NCBI GenBank assembly: GCA_964401045.1
Contig: CAYNXB010000076.1
Location: 1 to 13,088 of the forward strand
Source: CAYNXB01 sp964401045
GTDB taxonomy: Bacteria; Pseudomonadota; Alphaproteobacteria; Sphingomonadales; Sphingomonadaceae
Direction of reading: 5' to 3'
Length of the DNA stretch: 13,088 nucleotides
The translations under genes and the position numbers were made by a program. Position 1 is the first letter of the stretch; every line of letters begins with the position of its first letter. Positions 1 to 7,712 of the stretch are shown here, piece after piece. The notes beneath the pieces are model-generated. The model was not told the DNA's origin. It did not search any database and worked only from the letters and a program-made list of their open reading frames with translations.

Positions 1-1
1 C

Positions 2-667
2 CGCGAATCGGCCCTGGGCGCCGGTGCCAGCGTGGTGCGCCTGATCGAGGAGCCCATGGCCGCAGCACTGTGTGCCGGCCTGCCGGTCAGCGAGGCCAGC
101 GGCTCCATGGTGGTGGACATCGGCGGCGGCACCACCGAGGTGGCCGTGCTTTCGCTCCGCGGTCTCGCCTATACCACCTCGGTGCGCACCGGGGGCGACA
201 AGATGGACGAGGCGATCGTGTCCTACGTCCGCCGCCACCACAACCTGCTGATCGGTGATGCCACGGCGGAGCGGATCAAGAAGGATTACGGCGTCGCCAC
301 CGTGCCGGACGACGGCATCGGCGAGCAGATTACCCTCAAGGGCCGCGATCTTGTCAACGGGGTGCCCAAGGAAATCACCATCCACCAGGGCCACCTGGCC
401 GAGGCGCTCAGCGAGCCGATCGGTGCGATCGTCGAGGGTGTGCGCATCGCGCTGGAGAACACCGCGCCTGAGCTTGCCGCCGACATCGTCGATCAGGGCA
501 TCGTGCTCACCGGCGGCGGTGCGTTGATCAGCGGTCTCGACGAGCACCTGCGCGAAGAGACGGGGCTGCCCGTCACGATCGCCGAGGATCCGCTTTCGTG
601 CGTCGCGATCGGTACGGGCCGCGCGATGGAGGATCCGGTCTATCGCGGCGTGCTGATGACTGCCTGA
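2..667 (+). CDS. mreB: Rod shape-determining protein MreB, C-terminal part (5' end outside window)
   Basis: This is the actin-like ATPase that forms membrane-bound filaments and directs lateral wall synthesis. The frame is already open at position 2 (RESALGAGAS...), so the first in-window GTG at 32 is not the start. About 221 residues are present; family members have about 345, so roughly the first 125 are missing. Visible family motifs are VRLIEEPMAAA, the phosphate-2 loop DIGGGTTEVAV, GGDKMDEAI, NLLIGDATAERIK and the adenosine-binding LTGGGALISGL near the C-terminus. The reading frame is intact. It is followed 23 bp later by mreC, as in the usual mreBCD operon; the promoter must lie upstream of the window. 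Confidence 0.97.
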   Translation, partial: RESALGAGASVVRLIEEPMAAALCAGLPVSEASGSMVVDIGGGTTEVAVLSLRGLAYTTSVRTGGDKMDEAIVSYVRRHHNLLIGDATAERIKKDYGVATVPDDGIGEQITLKGRDLVNGVPKEITIHQGHLAEALSEPIGAIVEGVRIALENTAPELAADIVDQGIVLTGGGALISGLDEHLREETGLPVTIAEDPLSCVAIGTGRAMEDPVYRGVLMTA

Positions 668-690
668 CGGTTTAGTGCAAGGGGGGCGGA

Positions 691-1611
691 ATGGCTCGTC
701 CGTCGTCAATTCGCACAACGAGCTATTCGAAGAAGGCGCAGTACAGCGCCTTCACCGCGTATCTCGTCGCCGCGCTGGGCGCGTTGATCGGCGGGGTGCT
801 GCTTATCCTTTCGCTGATGAAGCCCGATGCGTTTGCCGACGTTCGCGAGCGCGCGGCCGATGTCGCCTCGCCGGTCGGGAGGGCCGGAGCCGCGGCGCGG
901 GTCGGTGGGCAGGACTTTTTCTCCGCCATCGGCGGCTATTTCCGCGCCGGCAGCCAGAACGCCCGCCTTACCCGCGAGATCGAGATCGCGCGCGTGCGGC
1001 TTGCCGAAGCGCAGGCGCTCAAGCAGGAGAACAATCGCCTGCGTGACCTGCTCGGGCTCGCCCACGGCGATGTCAAACCAGTCGCCGCGGGCCGCCTGAT
1101 CGGTTCGACCTCCGCCAGCACGCGCCGCTTCGCCTATGTGTCCGCCGGCGCCAGCGATGGCGTCAGGCCCGGCATGCCGGTCCTCTCTCCGCGCGGGCTG
1201 ATCGGCCGCGTGCTCGAAACCGGCGGGAACAGCGCAAGGGTTCTGCTACTGTCCGACAGCGAGAGCATGGTGCCGGTTCGCCGCGCATCGGACAGCGTGG
1301 TCGCATTCGCCGAAGGTCAGGGTGACGGCACCGTGCGGCTCCGGCTGGTCAACCTGGGGATCAATCCGCTCAAGAAGGGTGACGTGTTCGTGACCTCCGG
1401 CGCCGGCGGGCTCTACCGGCCCGGCATCGCCGTCGCGGTCGCCGACGAAATCATCCGCGATGGCGCGATCGCCCGCTTGCTGAGCAACCCTGCGGCGACC
1501 GACTACGTTCTGATCGAGCCGGTCTGGGCGCAGCAGGCGCGTGCGATCGTGGCCGGCGCGTCGATCGCCGAAGCCGAGAAGAACCCGGACGCGGCCGCGC
1601 CGCCGCCATGA
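691..1611 (+). CDS. mreC: Rod shape-determining protein MreC
   Basis: MreC is a bitopic inner-membrane scaffold whose periplasmic domain binds and activates PBP2. The 306-residue protein has a short basic N-terminus, one membrane segment at about residues 21-42, a coiled-coil-like stretch at about 86-122 (REIEIARVRLAEAQALKQENNRL is within it) and the beta-rich MreC domain at about 130-280 (VSAGASDGVRPGMPVLSPRG; later VFVTSGAGGLYRPGIAV). The C-terminus ends in a short Ala/Pro tail. The ATG follows a purine-rich AAGGGGGGCGGA, which supports this start. The stop overlaps the mreD start by 4 bp (ATGA), so translation is probably coupled. Confidence 0.96.
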   Translation: MARPSSIRTTSYSKKAQYSAFTAYLVAALGALIGGVLLILSLMKPDAFADVRERAADVASPVGRAGAAARVGGQDFFSAIGGYFRAGSQNARLTREIEIARVRLAEAQALKQENNRLRDLLGLAHGDVKPVAAGRLIGSTSASTRRFAYVSAGASDGVRPGMPVLSPRGLIGRVLETGGNSARVLLLSDSESMVPVRRASDSVVAFAEGQGDGTVRLRLVNLGINPLKKGDVFVTSGAGGLYRPGIAVAVADEIIRDGAIARLLSNPAATDYVLIEPVWAQQARAIVAGASIAEAEKNPDAAAPPP

Positions 1612-2165
1612 CCGGACAACCCAACCCACGCTCGCGACAGGATCAGTTCGGACGCAAGATCAACCGCACGCATTCACCGCTGCTTGCGCATCTCCTGCCA
1701 TGGGCGACGATCCTGTTCGGCTCGCTGGTGCCGCTGATGCCGGTTATCGCTCCCGGGCCGATCCTGCCGCCGTTCGGGTTCATGCTGATGGTGGCCTGGC
1801 GGCTGAGCCGACCCGGCTTGCTGCCGTCGTGGGCGGGATTCCCGCTCGGCCTGGTGGACGATCTGTTCAGCGGGCAGCCGTTCGGCAGCGGCATCCTGCT
1901 GTTCTCGCTCACGATGCTGGCTTTGGAGATGCTCGAGGCGCGTTTCCCCTGGCGCGGCTTCTGGCAGGACTGGATCACCGCGGCAGTGGTGATCGCCGCC
2001 TATCTCATATCCGCCGCGGTACTTTCCGGCGCCAATCCCGGTCTTCATCACATGCTGCTGATCCTGCCCCAGATCGCTTTGTCGATCCTGCTGTTTCCGA
2101 TTCTTGCACGGGTAATCGCGTGGCTTGACGCTTTGCGCCTAACGCGAATCCTAAGCTTGGGATAA
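1608..2165 (+). CDS. mreD: Rod shape-determining protein MreD
   Basis: MreD is a small multi-pass inner-membrane protein of the elongasome that partners with MreC. The 185-residue product has a hydrophilic N-terminus (about 25 residues) and then mostly hydrophobic segments (about 27-48, 53-64, 94-108, 122-142, 148-171). The family-typical motif GFPLGLVDDLFSGQPFG lies at about residues 77-93. Its ATG overlaps the mreC stop. Sequence conservation in MreD is low in general, so the call rests on size, topology, this motif and position between mreC and mrdA. Confidence 0.93.
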   Translation: MTGQPNPRSRQDQFGRKINRTHSPLLAHLLPWATILFGSLVPLMPVIAPGPILPPFGFMLMVAWRLSRPGLLPSWAGFPLGLVDDLFSGQPFGSGILLFSLTMLALEMLEARFPWRGFWQDWITAAVVIAAYLISAAVLSGANPGLHHMLLILPQIALSILLFPILARVIAWLDALRLTRILSLG

Positions 2166-2197
2166 GAGTCGGCGAAATCACACGTTTTTCCGCGGGC

Positions 2198-4288
2198 ATG
2201 AAACAGCAGCTTACCGCCACCGCATTGCGTCATTCGTTCGACCGCCGCAGCATTGTGCTGGGCGCGGTGCAAGGGGGCGTGGGCCTGCTGCTCGCCGCGC
2301 GCATGGGTTACATCGCAGTCGCCGAGAACGAGCGCTACCAGATGCTCGCCGAGAGCAACCGCGTGAACCTGACGCTGATTCCCCCGCGACGCGGATGGAT
2401 CCTCGATCGGGAGGGTGCCCCGCTCGCCTCCAACCGCGCGGATTTCCGCGTCGACATCATTCCCGAGCGTGCAAAAGATCCCGAACGCACGATCGAGCGC
2501 CTCGGCAAGCTGCTCAATCTCGATGAGGTCGACATCGCCGATCTCAAGGGCAAGCTCGAAGCGGCGGGCGCCAACGGCTTCCAGCCGATCGAGATCGCCA
2601 GCGGGCTCGATTGGGACCGTTTCGCCGCGGTCAGCGTGCGGCTCCCCGACCTGCCCGGCGTGGTGCCCCAGCGCGGCTATACGCGCTTCTATCCGACCGG
2701 CCCCGCGGTCGGCCACCTGATCGGCTACGTCGGCGCCGCTTCGAAGGAGGAATACGATCGGGAGCACATCCCGCTGCTGGTGACGCCGGGGTTCAAGCTC
2801 GGCAAGGATGGGCTCGAGAAGCAGTTCGAGCAGACCTTGCGCGGTCAGCCCGGCGCACGGCGGGTCGAGGTTACCGCCAGCGGGGAGATCGTGCGGGATC
2901 TCGATACCCGCGAGGACGTGCAGGGCAATTCGATCCAGCTCACCATTGATGGCCCGCTGCAGGATTACGCGGCGCGGCGCATCGGCCTGGAATCCGGTTC
3001 GGTGGTGGTGATCGACTGCAAGACCGGCGACCTGCTGTGCATGGCCTCTATGCCCAGCTTCGATCCCAACAGCTTTTCCGACGGCATTGGCAGCGTCGAA
3101 TACAAGATGCTTGCCGATGACGAGCGCGTGCCGCTGCGCAACAAGGTGCTCAAGGGGCTGTATCCCCCCGGCTCCACAGTCAAGCCGATGGTGGCGATGT
3201 CATTCCTGGAAGCGGGGCTCGATCCGGAGGCGTCCACCGTGTGCAACGGCGGCCTGCGCGTCGGCAACCGCGTGTTCCACTGCTGGCAGCGCCGTGGACA
3301 CGGGCAGGTCAACATGTCGAAGGGCATCTACCAGTCCTGCGACGTCTATTTCTATCACTTCGCGCAACAGCTCGGGATGGACGTGATCGCTCCGATGGCG
3401 CGGCGCATGGGCCTGGGGCAGACCTTTCCGCTGCCGGTGGCCGAGCAGTTCTTCGGCACCGTTCCCGACCCCGCGTGGAAATTGAAGAAGTACGGCACGC
3501 CGTGGCAGCCCTACGACACGGTCAACGCCACGATCGGCCAGGGCTTCATGCTGTTCAACCCGCTGCAGATCGCGGTCTACGCTTCGCGCATCGCGACCGG
3601 TCAGAAGATCATGCCCCGCCTGCTGCTGGGCAAGGAGCAGCCGAAGTTCGAGAGCATGAACTTCCACGGCGACCATGTGCAGGTAATCCAGAAGGCAATG
3701 AGCGACGTGATCAACGGCCCCGGTACTGCCGGCCGCGCGCGCCTGCCGATCGAGAACCTGCTGATGGCCGGCAAGACGGGGACGGCACAGGTCGTCTCGC
3801 TCAACGTCGGTGGCGGCAAGGGCGGACAGTGGAAGTACCGCGACCACGGCCTGTTCATCTGCTTCGCCCCGTTCGATAACCCGCGCTATGCCTGCGCAGT
3901 GGTGATCGAGCACGGCGGCGGCTCGGGTGCTGCGTACCCGATCGCGCGCGACGTGATGACGTTCCTGTTCGATCCCGTGAAGGCGATGGACATGCTGCGC
4001 GACTTCGAAAAGCAGTGGGGCGGCACCGCGCAGGAGCGGCTCGACAATCGTTACGCTCAATACGCGGCGGCGGCCGGCGTCCAGGTGCCACAGGCACCGA
4101 TCGAGACGGCAGACATCATGCGGCACGTCGACGCCGAAGCGCGCGCCGACGCGGCGCGGGCCGCGGCGCTCGCCAACCAGGTCGTGGCGCCTCCGCCGGA
4201 GCCGGTCGGCGCCGCCGCGGTCAGCGCCGGTCCGCCGCCGATCCCGACGCCTTCGCCCGTCTCATCGCCGACGGGGGCGCCGCGATGA
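2198..4288 (+). CDS. mrdA: Penicillin-binding protein 2 (elongasome transpeptidase)
   Basis: PBP2 is the class B DD-transpeptidase that cross-links new lateral-wall peptidoglycan in the periplasm. The 696-residue protein has a membrane anchor at about residues 20-42, a dimerisation/pedestal region starting around NLTLIPPRRGWILDREG, and the transpeptidase domain. All three active-site motifs are present: S326-T-V-K329 (after PPG), S380-C-D (the SxD form usual in PBP2) and K526-T-G in MAGKTGTAQV. After about residue 592 comes a tail of about 105 residues, rich in Ala and Pro, which Escherichia coli PBP2 lacks. The ATG lies 32 bp after mreD, with no strong Shine-Dalgarno. The stop overlaps the rodA ATG (ATGA). 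Confidence 0.97.
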   Translation: MKQQLTATALRHSFDRRSIVLGAVQGGVGLLLAARMGYIAVAENERYQMLAESNRVNLTLIPPRRGWILDREGAPLASNRADFRVDIIPERAKDPERTIERLGKLLNLDEVDIADLKGKLEAAGANGFQPIEIASGLDWDRFAAVSVRLPDLPGVVPQRGYTRFYPTGPAVGHLIGYVGAASKEEYDREHIPLLVTPGFKLGKDGLEKQFEQTLRGQPGARRVEVTASGEIVRDLDTREDVQGNSIQLTIDGPLQDYAARRIGLESGSVVVIDCKTGDLLCMASMPSFDPNSFSDGIGSVEYKMLADDERVPLRNKVLKGLYPPGSTVKPMVAMSFLEAGLDPEASTVCNGGLRVGNRVFHCWQRRGHGQVNMSKGIYQSCDVYFYHFAQQLGMDVIAPMARRMGLGQTFPLPVAEQFFGTVPDPAWKLKKYGTPWQPYDTVNATIGQGFMLFNPLQIAVYASRIATGQKIMPRLLLGKEQPKFESMNFHGDHVQVIQKAMSDVINGPGTAGRARLPIENLLMAGKTGTAQVVSLNVGGGKGGQWKYRDHGLFICFAPFDNPRYACAVVIEHGGGSGAAYPIARDVMTFLFDPVKAMDMLRDFEKQWGGTAQERLDNRYAQYAAAAGVQVPQAPIETADIMRHVDAEARADAARAAALANQVVAPPPEPVGAAAVSAGPPPIPTPSPVSSPTGAPR

Positions 4289-5409
4289 GGACGTCAATCG
4301 TCCCCGCGCCGATCGCGTCGCAGCCCTGGGGGGTGATCCTCCCGCTGACGCTGCTCGTCTGCTTCGGTTCTGCGGTCCTCTATTCCGCCGCCGGCGGCAG
4401 CTTCAGCCAGTTCGCCGAATCACACCTGATCCGCTTCGCGCTGTTTCTCGTGATGGCGCTGGTGATGTCGTATTTCCCGCCGGAGCTGGCGCGCGCGGTC
4501 GCCTTTCCGGCCTACATCGCCGTGCTGGTGTTGTTGATGGCGGTCGAAGCGATCGGTGCGATCGGCGGTGGCAGCCAGCGGTGGCTCAATCTCGGGCCGC
4601 TCGTGCTGCAGCCTTCGGAACTGATGAAGCCGGCGATCGTGCTGGTGTTGGCGCGCTACTTCCACCAGCTGCCGCCCGGCATGCTGCCGACCTTCCGGGC
4701 GATGATTCCGCCCGCGATCCTGATCGGTGTCCCGGTGGTGCTGGTGCTGCTGCAGCCCGATCTCGGCACTGGCCTCGCGATCACGTTCGGCGGCGTCGTG
4801 GTGCTGTTCCTCGCCGGCATTCCGATGCGGTGGTTCGCCATCGGCGGCGCCGCGGCCGCGGTCGCCGCCCCCCTCGCCTTCTTCTTCGTGCTTCACGATT
4901 ACCAGCGCGCACGGGTGACGACGTTCATGGACCCGGAGAGCGATCCACTCGGCACCGGCTATCATATCACCCAGTCGAAGATCGCGATCGGTTCGGGCGG
5001 CATCTTCGGCAAGGGCTTCGGCAACGGCTCGCAGAGCCATCTCGACTACCTGCCCGAGCCGCACACCGACTTCGTGTTCGCGACGATGTCGGAGGAATGG
5101 GGGCTGGTCGGAGGAATATTCGTGCTGCTGGTGTTCGGCATCGTGCTGCGCTGGGGCCTGGGCGTGGCCAGGCGCGCGCCGGACCGCTTCACGACCCTGC
5201 TGGCCGGCGGGATGACCGCGACGATCTTCTTCTACGCCGGGATCAACCTGATGATGGTGACGGGTATGGCGCCGGTGGTCGGCATCCCGCTGCCCTTCAT
5301 GAGCCACGGCGGCAGCTCGATGATGACCAACATGATTTGCATCGGGACGCTGATGATGATCGATCGATCGAGCAAGGCCCGGCGCGGATCCGGCGGACTT
5401 TCGAGCTAG
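4285..5409 (+). CDS. rodA: Rod shape-determining protein RodA (SEDS glycosyltransferase)
   Basis: RodA is the SEDS-family peptidoglycan glycosyltransferase that polymerises lipid II and works as a complex with PBP2. The 374-residue protein is almost entirely hydrophobic membrane segments. The conserved SEDS loop LPEPHTDFVFATMSEEWGL contains D262, matching the essential aspartate of E. coli RodA, and the C-terminal GIPLPFMSHGGSSM is typical. The frame is open further upstream, inside mrdA, but the ATG at 4285 overlaps the mrdA stop as ATGA and gives the usual RodA length, so this start is preferred. It is the last gene of the mreBCD-mrdA-rodA unit. Confidence 0.97.
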   Translation: MRTSIVPAPIASQPWGVILPLTLLVCFGSAVLYSAAGGSFSQFAESHLIRFALFLVMALVMSYFPPELARAVAFPAYIAVLVLLMAVEAIGAIGGGSQRWLNLGPLVLQPSELMKPAIVLVLARYFHQLPPGMLPTFRAMIPPAILIGVPVVLVLLQPDLGTGLAITFGGVVVLFLAGIPMRWFAIGGAAAAVAAPLAFFFVLHDYQRARVTTFMDPESDPLGTGYHITQSKIAIGSGGIFGKGFGNGSQSHLDYLPEPHTDFVFATMSEEWGLVGGIFVLLVFGIVLRWGLGVARRAPDRFTTLLAGGMTATIFFYAGINLMMVTGMAPVVGIPLPFMSHGGSSMMTNMICIGTLMMIDRSSKARRGSGGLSS

Positions 5410-5413
5410 CTTT

Positions 5414-5437
5414 GCAAGGGACTCCGGCGCCCCTTGC
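5414..5437 (+). terminator. Possible hairpin terminator after rodA
   Basis: A perfect 7-bp inverted repeat, GCAAGGG (5414-5420) and CCCTTGC (5431-5437), with a 10-nt GC-rich loop begins 4 bp after the rodA stop. Its position at the operon end suits a terminator. No T-tract follows, so an intrinsic terminator is uncertain. Confidence 0.4.
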
Positions 5438-5461
5438 CCTCGCCGCGTCGCCCGCTATATG
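5434..5461 (+). promoter_or_regulatory. Likely sigma-70-type promoter for tRNA-Lys
   Basis: TTGCCC (5434-5439) and TATATG (5456-5461) are separated by 16 bp. The -10 sits in CCGCTATATGGGCGC, a context common before stable-RNA genes in sphingomonads (from memory, not searched). It would start transcription about 50 nt upstream of the tRNA. The -35 overlaps the descending arm of the hairpin after rodA. Confidence 0.5.
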
Positions 5462-5520
5462 GGCGCCTCCCGGCGATTCGAAGCCGGTGTTCCGACCCCA
5501 AGTTCCTTTGGCCGGAATGT

Positions 5521-5596
<76 letters not shown>

Positions 5597-5717
5597 CCTT
5601 TTCAAGCACTTGGCGAAAATCTTTCCTTGGTCGAATGACCGTGTCCGTCCCATGTCCGGCAGAGTGCCCTTAAAGAGCCGCTTGTAGCCAAACATGGTGA
5701 GCGTTGTTTCCCGGCTG

Positions 5718-5746
5718 TTGGCCAACCTCTCCATAAGGTCATGATA
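5718..5746 (+). promoter_or_regulatory. Weak promoter candidate upstream of the SDR gene
   Basis: TTGGCC (5718-5723), inside the palindrome GTTGGCCAAC (5717-5726), is followed after 16-17 bp by CATGATA (5740-5746), giving a sigma-70-like spacing about 80 bp before the GTG start. The spacer 5597-5824 holds no gene I can support. This match is weak and could be chance. Confidence 0.25.
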
Positions 5747-5824
5747 AGCCGGGTCTAACCACCCCGCTCTTGCCCCTCTCCCGGCGCCTGCTAAGCGGAC
5801 GGGAAAGCGCTTGGGGAGAGTATC

Positions 5825-6553
5825 GTGAGCATTCTGAAGGGCCGCGTGGTCGTCGTCACCGGTGCGAGTTCTGGCATTGGCTCGGCTTGCGCTCTGGCGT
5901 TCGCGAGCCGGGGTGCGAAGGTCGTGCTGGCGGCGAGGCGGGCTGAGCGGCTTGCCGGCGTGGTGAGCAAGATCGAGGCGCAAGGCGGCGCGGCACTTGC
6001 GGTGACCACCGACGTCACCGACGAAGCCGCGGTCGATAATCTGTTCAAGCAGGCGCTCGATACGTTCGGCAGCGTCGACGTCCTGATCAACAATGCCGGT
6101 GTGGCTGATAGCACCCCGATCACCGATATGAGCCTCGATACCTGGCGCAAGGTGATCGACACCAACCTCACCAGCGCCTTCCTGTGCAGCCGCGCGGCAA
6201 TGCGGGCGATGCAGGGCCAGGGCCACGGGCGGATCATCAACATCGGCTCGATCTCCGCCAAAGTGCCGCGGCAGGACAGCCCGGCCTACGCCGCCAGCAA
6301 GTTCGGGCTCGCCGGCCTCACTCATTCGCTGGCGATCGACGGGCGCCGCCACAACATCGCCGCGTCGATCTTCCATCCCGGCATCGTCGCGACCGAGATC
6401 GCGCCCGGCGCGGTCAAGCTGCCGGAGAACTTCGCCGCCTCCCCCGAGGATATCGCCGAGGTGATCGTGCACATGTGCGACATCCCCGATCACCTGAACT
6501 TCTACGAAGGCATGGTCGTCCAGATCGATCTGCCGTTCCTCGGCCGCGGCTGA
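5825..6553 (+). CDS. Short-chain dehydrogenase/reductase (classical SDR)
   Basis: This is an NAD(P)-dependent oxidoreductase of the classical SDR family; the substrate cannot be read from the sequence. The 242-residue protein has the Rossmann motif TGASSGIG at residues 12-19, NNAG at 89-92, the active-site Asn at 114, the catalytic Ser142, and Tyr155-xxx-Lys159 in YAASK. A39 and R39-type basic residues in LAARRAER after beta-2 hint at NADP preference, as inference. The start is a GTG preceded by GGGGAGAG at 5813-5820, a good ribosome binding site. Overall it resembles the YdfG/3-oxoacyl-reductase-like group. It is followed 7 bp later by an FMN-dependent hydroxy-acid dehydrogenase, so the two probably form one unit. 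Confidence 0.93.
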   Translation: MSILKGRVVVVTGASSGIGSACALAFASRGAKVVLAARRAERLAGVVSKIEAQGGAALAVTTDVTDEAAVDNLFKQALDTFGSVDVLINNAGVADSTPITDMSLDTWRKVIDTNLTSAFLCSRAAMRAMQGQGHGRIINIGSISAKVPRQDSPAYAASKFGLAGLTHSLAIDGRRHNIAASIFHPGIVATEIAPGAVKLPENFAASPEDIAEVIVHMCDIPDHLNFYEGMVVQIDLPFLGRG

Positions 6554-6560
6554 CCGCATC

Positions 6561-7712
6561 ATGGCCGCCGCGCCCGATTTCGGCTGCCACAACATCGCGG
6601 ATCTGCGCGACAGGGCACGTCGCCGTCTTCCGCTCGGCGTGTGGGAATACCTTCAGCGCGGGGTCGAGGACGAGGCAGGCATGGCGCGCAATCGCGCGGC
6701 GTTCGAACGCGTGACGTTCCGCCCGCGGGTGCTGCGCGATGTCTCCACCATCGACCCCTCGACCGAGTTGCTCGGCAAGAAGGCGCCCTTCCCCCTCGCG
6801 GTCGGACCGACGGGCGCGGCGGGGATCATGGCCTATCGCGGGGACTTTGCGCTGGCGAAAGCGGCGGCGCGGGCGGGCGTGCCGTTCACGATCTCGAGTG
6901 CGAGCACGATGGATCTCGAGCAGATCTGCGAGGCCGGCGGCCGGCTGTGGTTCCAGCTTTACTTCTGGCAGGACCGCGATCTGTCTCTGGGGGTGGTCGA
7001 TCGCGCGGCGGCGTTGTGCGACACGCTGATGATCACGCTCGACCTGCCGGTCATACCGAACCGCGAATACCTCCAGCGCAACGGTTTCGGCACGCCGTTC
7101 CGCCTCAACGCCACCAATACGCTCGACGTGCTGCGCCATCCGGGTTGGGCGCTTGGCGTTATGGGCCGTTATGCGCTGCGCGGGGGCATCCCGAGCCAGG
7201 CCAACCTGCCGGACCGGCTGCGCAACAGGGTGACCCAGAGGGCCCTCCCCGGCGCGCTGTTCAAGCAGGACGACCTGGTGTGGGAGGATGTTGCGCGGCT
7301 GCGTGAGCGGTGGCCGGGCAAACTGGTGTTGAAGGGCATCCTGCGGCCGGAGGATGCGGAACAGGCCGCGAAACTCGGATGCGATGGTGTGATCGTGTCG
7401 AACCACGGCGGGCGCTCGCTCGACAGCTCGTGCGCTTCGATCGACGCATTGCCCGATGTGGTCGCAGCCGTGGGAAGCAAGCTCACGGTCCTGCTCGACA
7501 GCGGCGTGCGGCGCGGGAGCGATATCGTGAAAGCCGTGGCGCTCGGCGCGCACGGCGTGCTGGCGGGGCGCGCGATGCTCTATGGCCTGGCAGCGGGCGG
7601 CGAGGACGGCGTGGTCCGCGCGATAGAACTGCTGCGGGAGGAAACCGTTCGGACGATGGGGATGCTCGGCGCGCGGAATATTGGCGAGGTCGACAAGTCC
7701 TTGCTCGGCTAG
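6561..7712 (+). CDS. FMN-dependent alpha-hydroxy-acid dehydrogenase (LldD/MdlB family)
   Basis: The family oxidises 2-hydroxy acids (lactate, glycolate, mandelate and others) to 2-oxo acids on an FMN-binding TIM barrel. The 383-residue protein is of normal length. Residues matching the family active site are Tyr30 (WEYLQRGVEDE), Tyr134 (FQLYF), Arg168 (IPNRE), Lys258 (LKGI), His282 and Arg285 in SNHGGRSLD (280-288), and the phosphate-binding DSGVRRGSD (313-321). The signature usually reads SNHGGRQLD; here Gln is replaced by Ser286. The substrate (L-lactate, mandelate or another) is not decided. It starts 7 bp after the SDR gene, and its TAG shares the bases CTAG with the stop of the convergent epimerase gene. 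Confidence 0.93.
   Translation: MAAAPDFGCHNIADLRDRARRRLPLGVWEYLQRGVEDEAGMARNRAAFERVTFRPRVLRDVSTIDPSTELLGKKAPFPLAVGPTGAAGIMAYRGDFALAKAAARAGVPFTISSASTMDLEQICEAGGRLWFQLYFWQDRDLSLGVVDRAAALCDTLMITLDLPVIPNREYLQRNGFGTPFRLNATNTLDVLRHPGWALGVMGRYALRGGIPSQANLPDRLRNRVTQRALPGALFKQDDLVWEDVARLRERWPGKLVLKGILRPEDAEQAAKLGCDGVIVSNHGGRSLDSSCASIDALPDVVAAVGSKLTVLLDSGVRRGSDIVKAVALGAHGVLAGRAMLYGLAAGGEDGVVRAIELLREETVRTMGMLGARNIGEVDKSLLG

Noticed and set aside
4015..4284. An upstream extension of the rodA frame
   Set aside because: It lies inside mrdA, reads as Arg/Gly-rich shadow sequence, and would make RodA about 90 residues too long. The ATG at 4285 overlapping the mrdA stop gives the normal length.
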